A stretch of DNA of 14,160 bases from Longimicrobiaceae bacterium (GTDB lineage: Bacteria > Gemmatimonadota > Gemmatimonadetes > Longimicrobiales > Longimicrobiaceae). Both the position numbers and the translations under genes were made by a program. The notes beneath the pieces are model-generated. The model worked only from the letters and a program-made list of their open reading frames with translations. It ran no database searches and was not told where the DNA came from. Position 1 is the first letter of the stretch; every line of letters starts with the position of its first letter. The stretch covers positions 1 to 14,160 of the forward strand of contig JASLAX010000045.1 of the NCBI GenBank assembly GCA_030146875.1, read 5' to 3'. Positions 13,842-14,160 of the stretch are shown piece after piece.

Positions 13842-14160
13842 TTAACGTGGAACGGGCAGTGAACTGGTGATCTGCGTGGAAGGAGGAGGGCGCAGCGCCG
13901 TAGGCGCGGAGCCCTCCTCCTTCCACGCTGCGGCGAACTCGGCCGGGGTGCGATACCCCAGCGAGCTGTGCGGCCGCTCGTGGTTGTACTTCAGTCGATG
14001 CTTCTCCGTCAGCACCTGGGCCTCGATCAAGCTCCGGAAGACCTCCCGGTTGAGAAACTCCTCCCGAAAACGGCTGTTGAAGCTCTCCACGTAGCCGTTC
14101 TCCCACGGGCTGCCCGGCTCGATGTACAGGGTCTCGATCCCGGCCTTGTCGAGCCACCCC
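13842..14160 (-). CDS. IS3-family transposase (OrfB, integrase core), C-terminal part
   Basis: The visible 105 residues run from GWLDKAGIETLYIEPGSP at the window edge (first full codon at 14159) to TAA at 13842. The stretch WENGYVESFNSRFREEFLN carries the third catalytic acid of the DDE triad (Glu, codon 14087-14085) followed at +7 by Arg. The YNHERPHSSLGYRTPAEFA end is diagnostic of IS3-family OrfB integrases. The last 25 or so residues (Pro/Ser-rich, SAPTALRPPPSTQ) are encoded across a large inverted repeat and look less conserved. The DDE aspartates and OrfA would be outside the window, so whether the element is intact is unknown. Confidence 0.92.
   Translation of the reverse strand, partial: GWLDKAGIETLYIEPGSPWENGYVESFNSRFREEFLNREVFRSLIEAQVLTEKHRLKYNHERPHSSLGYRTPAEFAAAWKEEGSAPTALRPPPSTQITSSLPVPR
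13874..13928. repeat. 18-bp perfect inverted repeat inside the transposase 3' end
   Basis: GCGTGGAAGGAGGAGGGC (13874-13891) and its exact reverse complement (13911-13928) are separated by 19 bp, which contain a further GCGCC/GGCGC stem (13895-13899 with 13903-13907). The structure falls in the final codons of the transposase gene, close to the outer end of the element. Confidence 0.85.

Larger units (their letters stand above)
13817..14160 (-). mobile_element. IS3-family insertion sequence, one end only
   Basis: The transposase 3' end and a probable terminal sequence are present; the element continues beyond the right edge. The outer end is placed at TGTACCGGATG (starting 13817) because IS3 elements usually begin with TG and this lies 25 bp beyond the transposase stop. 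The other terminus and any target duplication cannot be seen, so the boundary is tentative. It would lie about 63 bp after guaA, leaving the gene intact. The 13754-13816 spacer holds two CGCGGAG heptamers and nothing else recognised. Confidence 0.6.

Noticed and set aside
1..14160. CRISPR array, tRNA, rRNA, riboswitch or replication origin
   Set aside because: No regularly spaced direct repeats, cloverleaf-like sequence with conserved T-loop, rRNA segment or DnaA-box cluster was seen on reading both strands. A covariance-model scan was not possible here.

Overview
The window is a GC-rich (roughly 70%) chromosomal segment of a Gram-negative bacterium. The evidence for Gram-negative is a TonB-dependent outer-membrane receptor, RodA/MreCD and AccD. 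The combination of high GC, GC-rich hairpin repeats between genes and orphan precursor-like Cys peptides with a pinensin-like leader suggests Gemmatimonadota, probably a Longimicrobium relative. That placement is inference; the sequence carries no rRNA or other decisive marker.

Left part (1-7206, all + strand) is housekeeping. The proline-rich tail of mreC overlaps mreD, followed by rodA (cell-shape and elongasome genes, with no mrdA/PBP2 between them). accD follows (fatty-acid synthesis) and overlaps folC (folate polyglutamylation) by 4 nt. A 385-bp gap holds three hairpins, the last followed by six T's, a good terminator. hisS then starts from a recognisable promoter so close to its ATG that the mRNA may be leaderless. 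lysA (last step of lysine synthesis) follows a strong hairpin. lysA ends in a convergent 256-bp gap packed with five consecutive hairpins, part of which resembles the element before hisS.

Middle part (7463-11246, - strand) is an iron-acquisition unit. It holds a siderophore TonB-dependent receptor with an N-terminal STN signalling domain, a perfect 14-bp stem-loop, and a four-helix PepSY protein resembling ferrisiderophore reductases. A Fur-box-like palindrome sits over the predicted transcription start of the receptor gene.

Right part (11554-12115, + strand) holds the most unusual item: two tandem small genes (54 and 57 aa) whose products align without a gap over the first 21 residues and share a Cys-rich C-terminus built round C-G-P-T-[FY]. 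They look like RiPP (pinensin-like lanthipeptide) precursors. They have their own promoter of the same form as that of hisS and a 16-bp terminator hairpin. No modification enzyme, protease or transporter is visible nearby. guaA (GMP synthetase) follows, and the window ends inside an IS3-family element whose transposase 3' end carries an 18-bp perfect inverted repeat.
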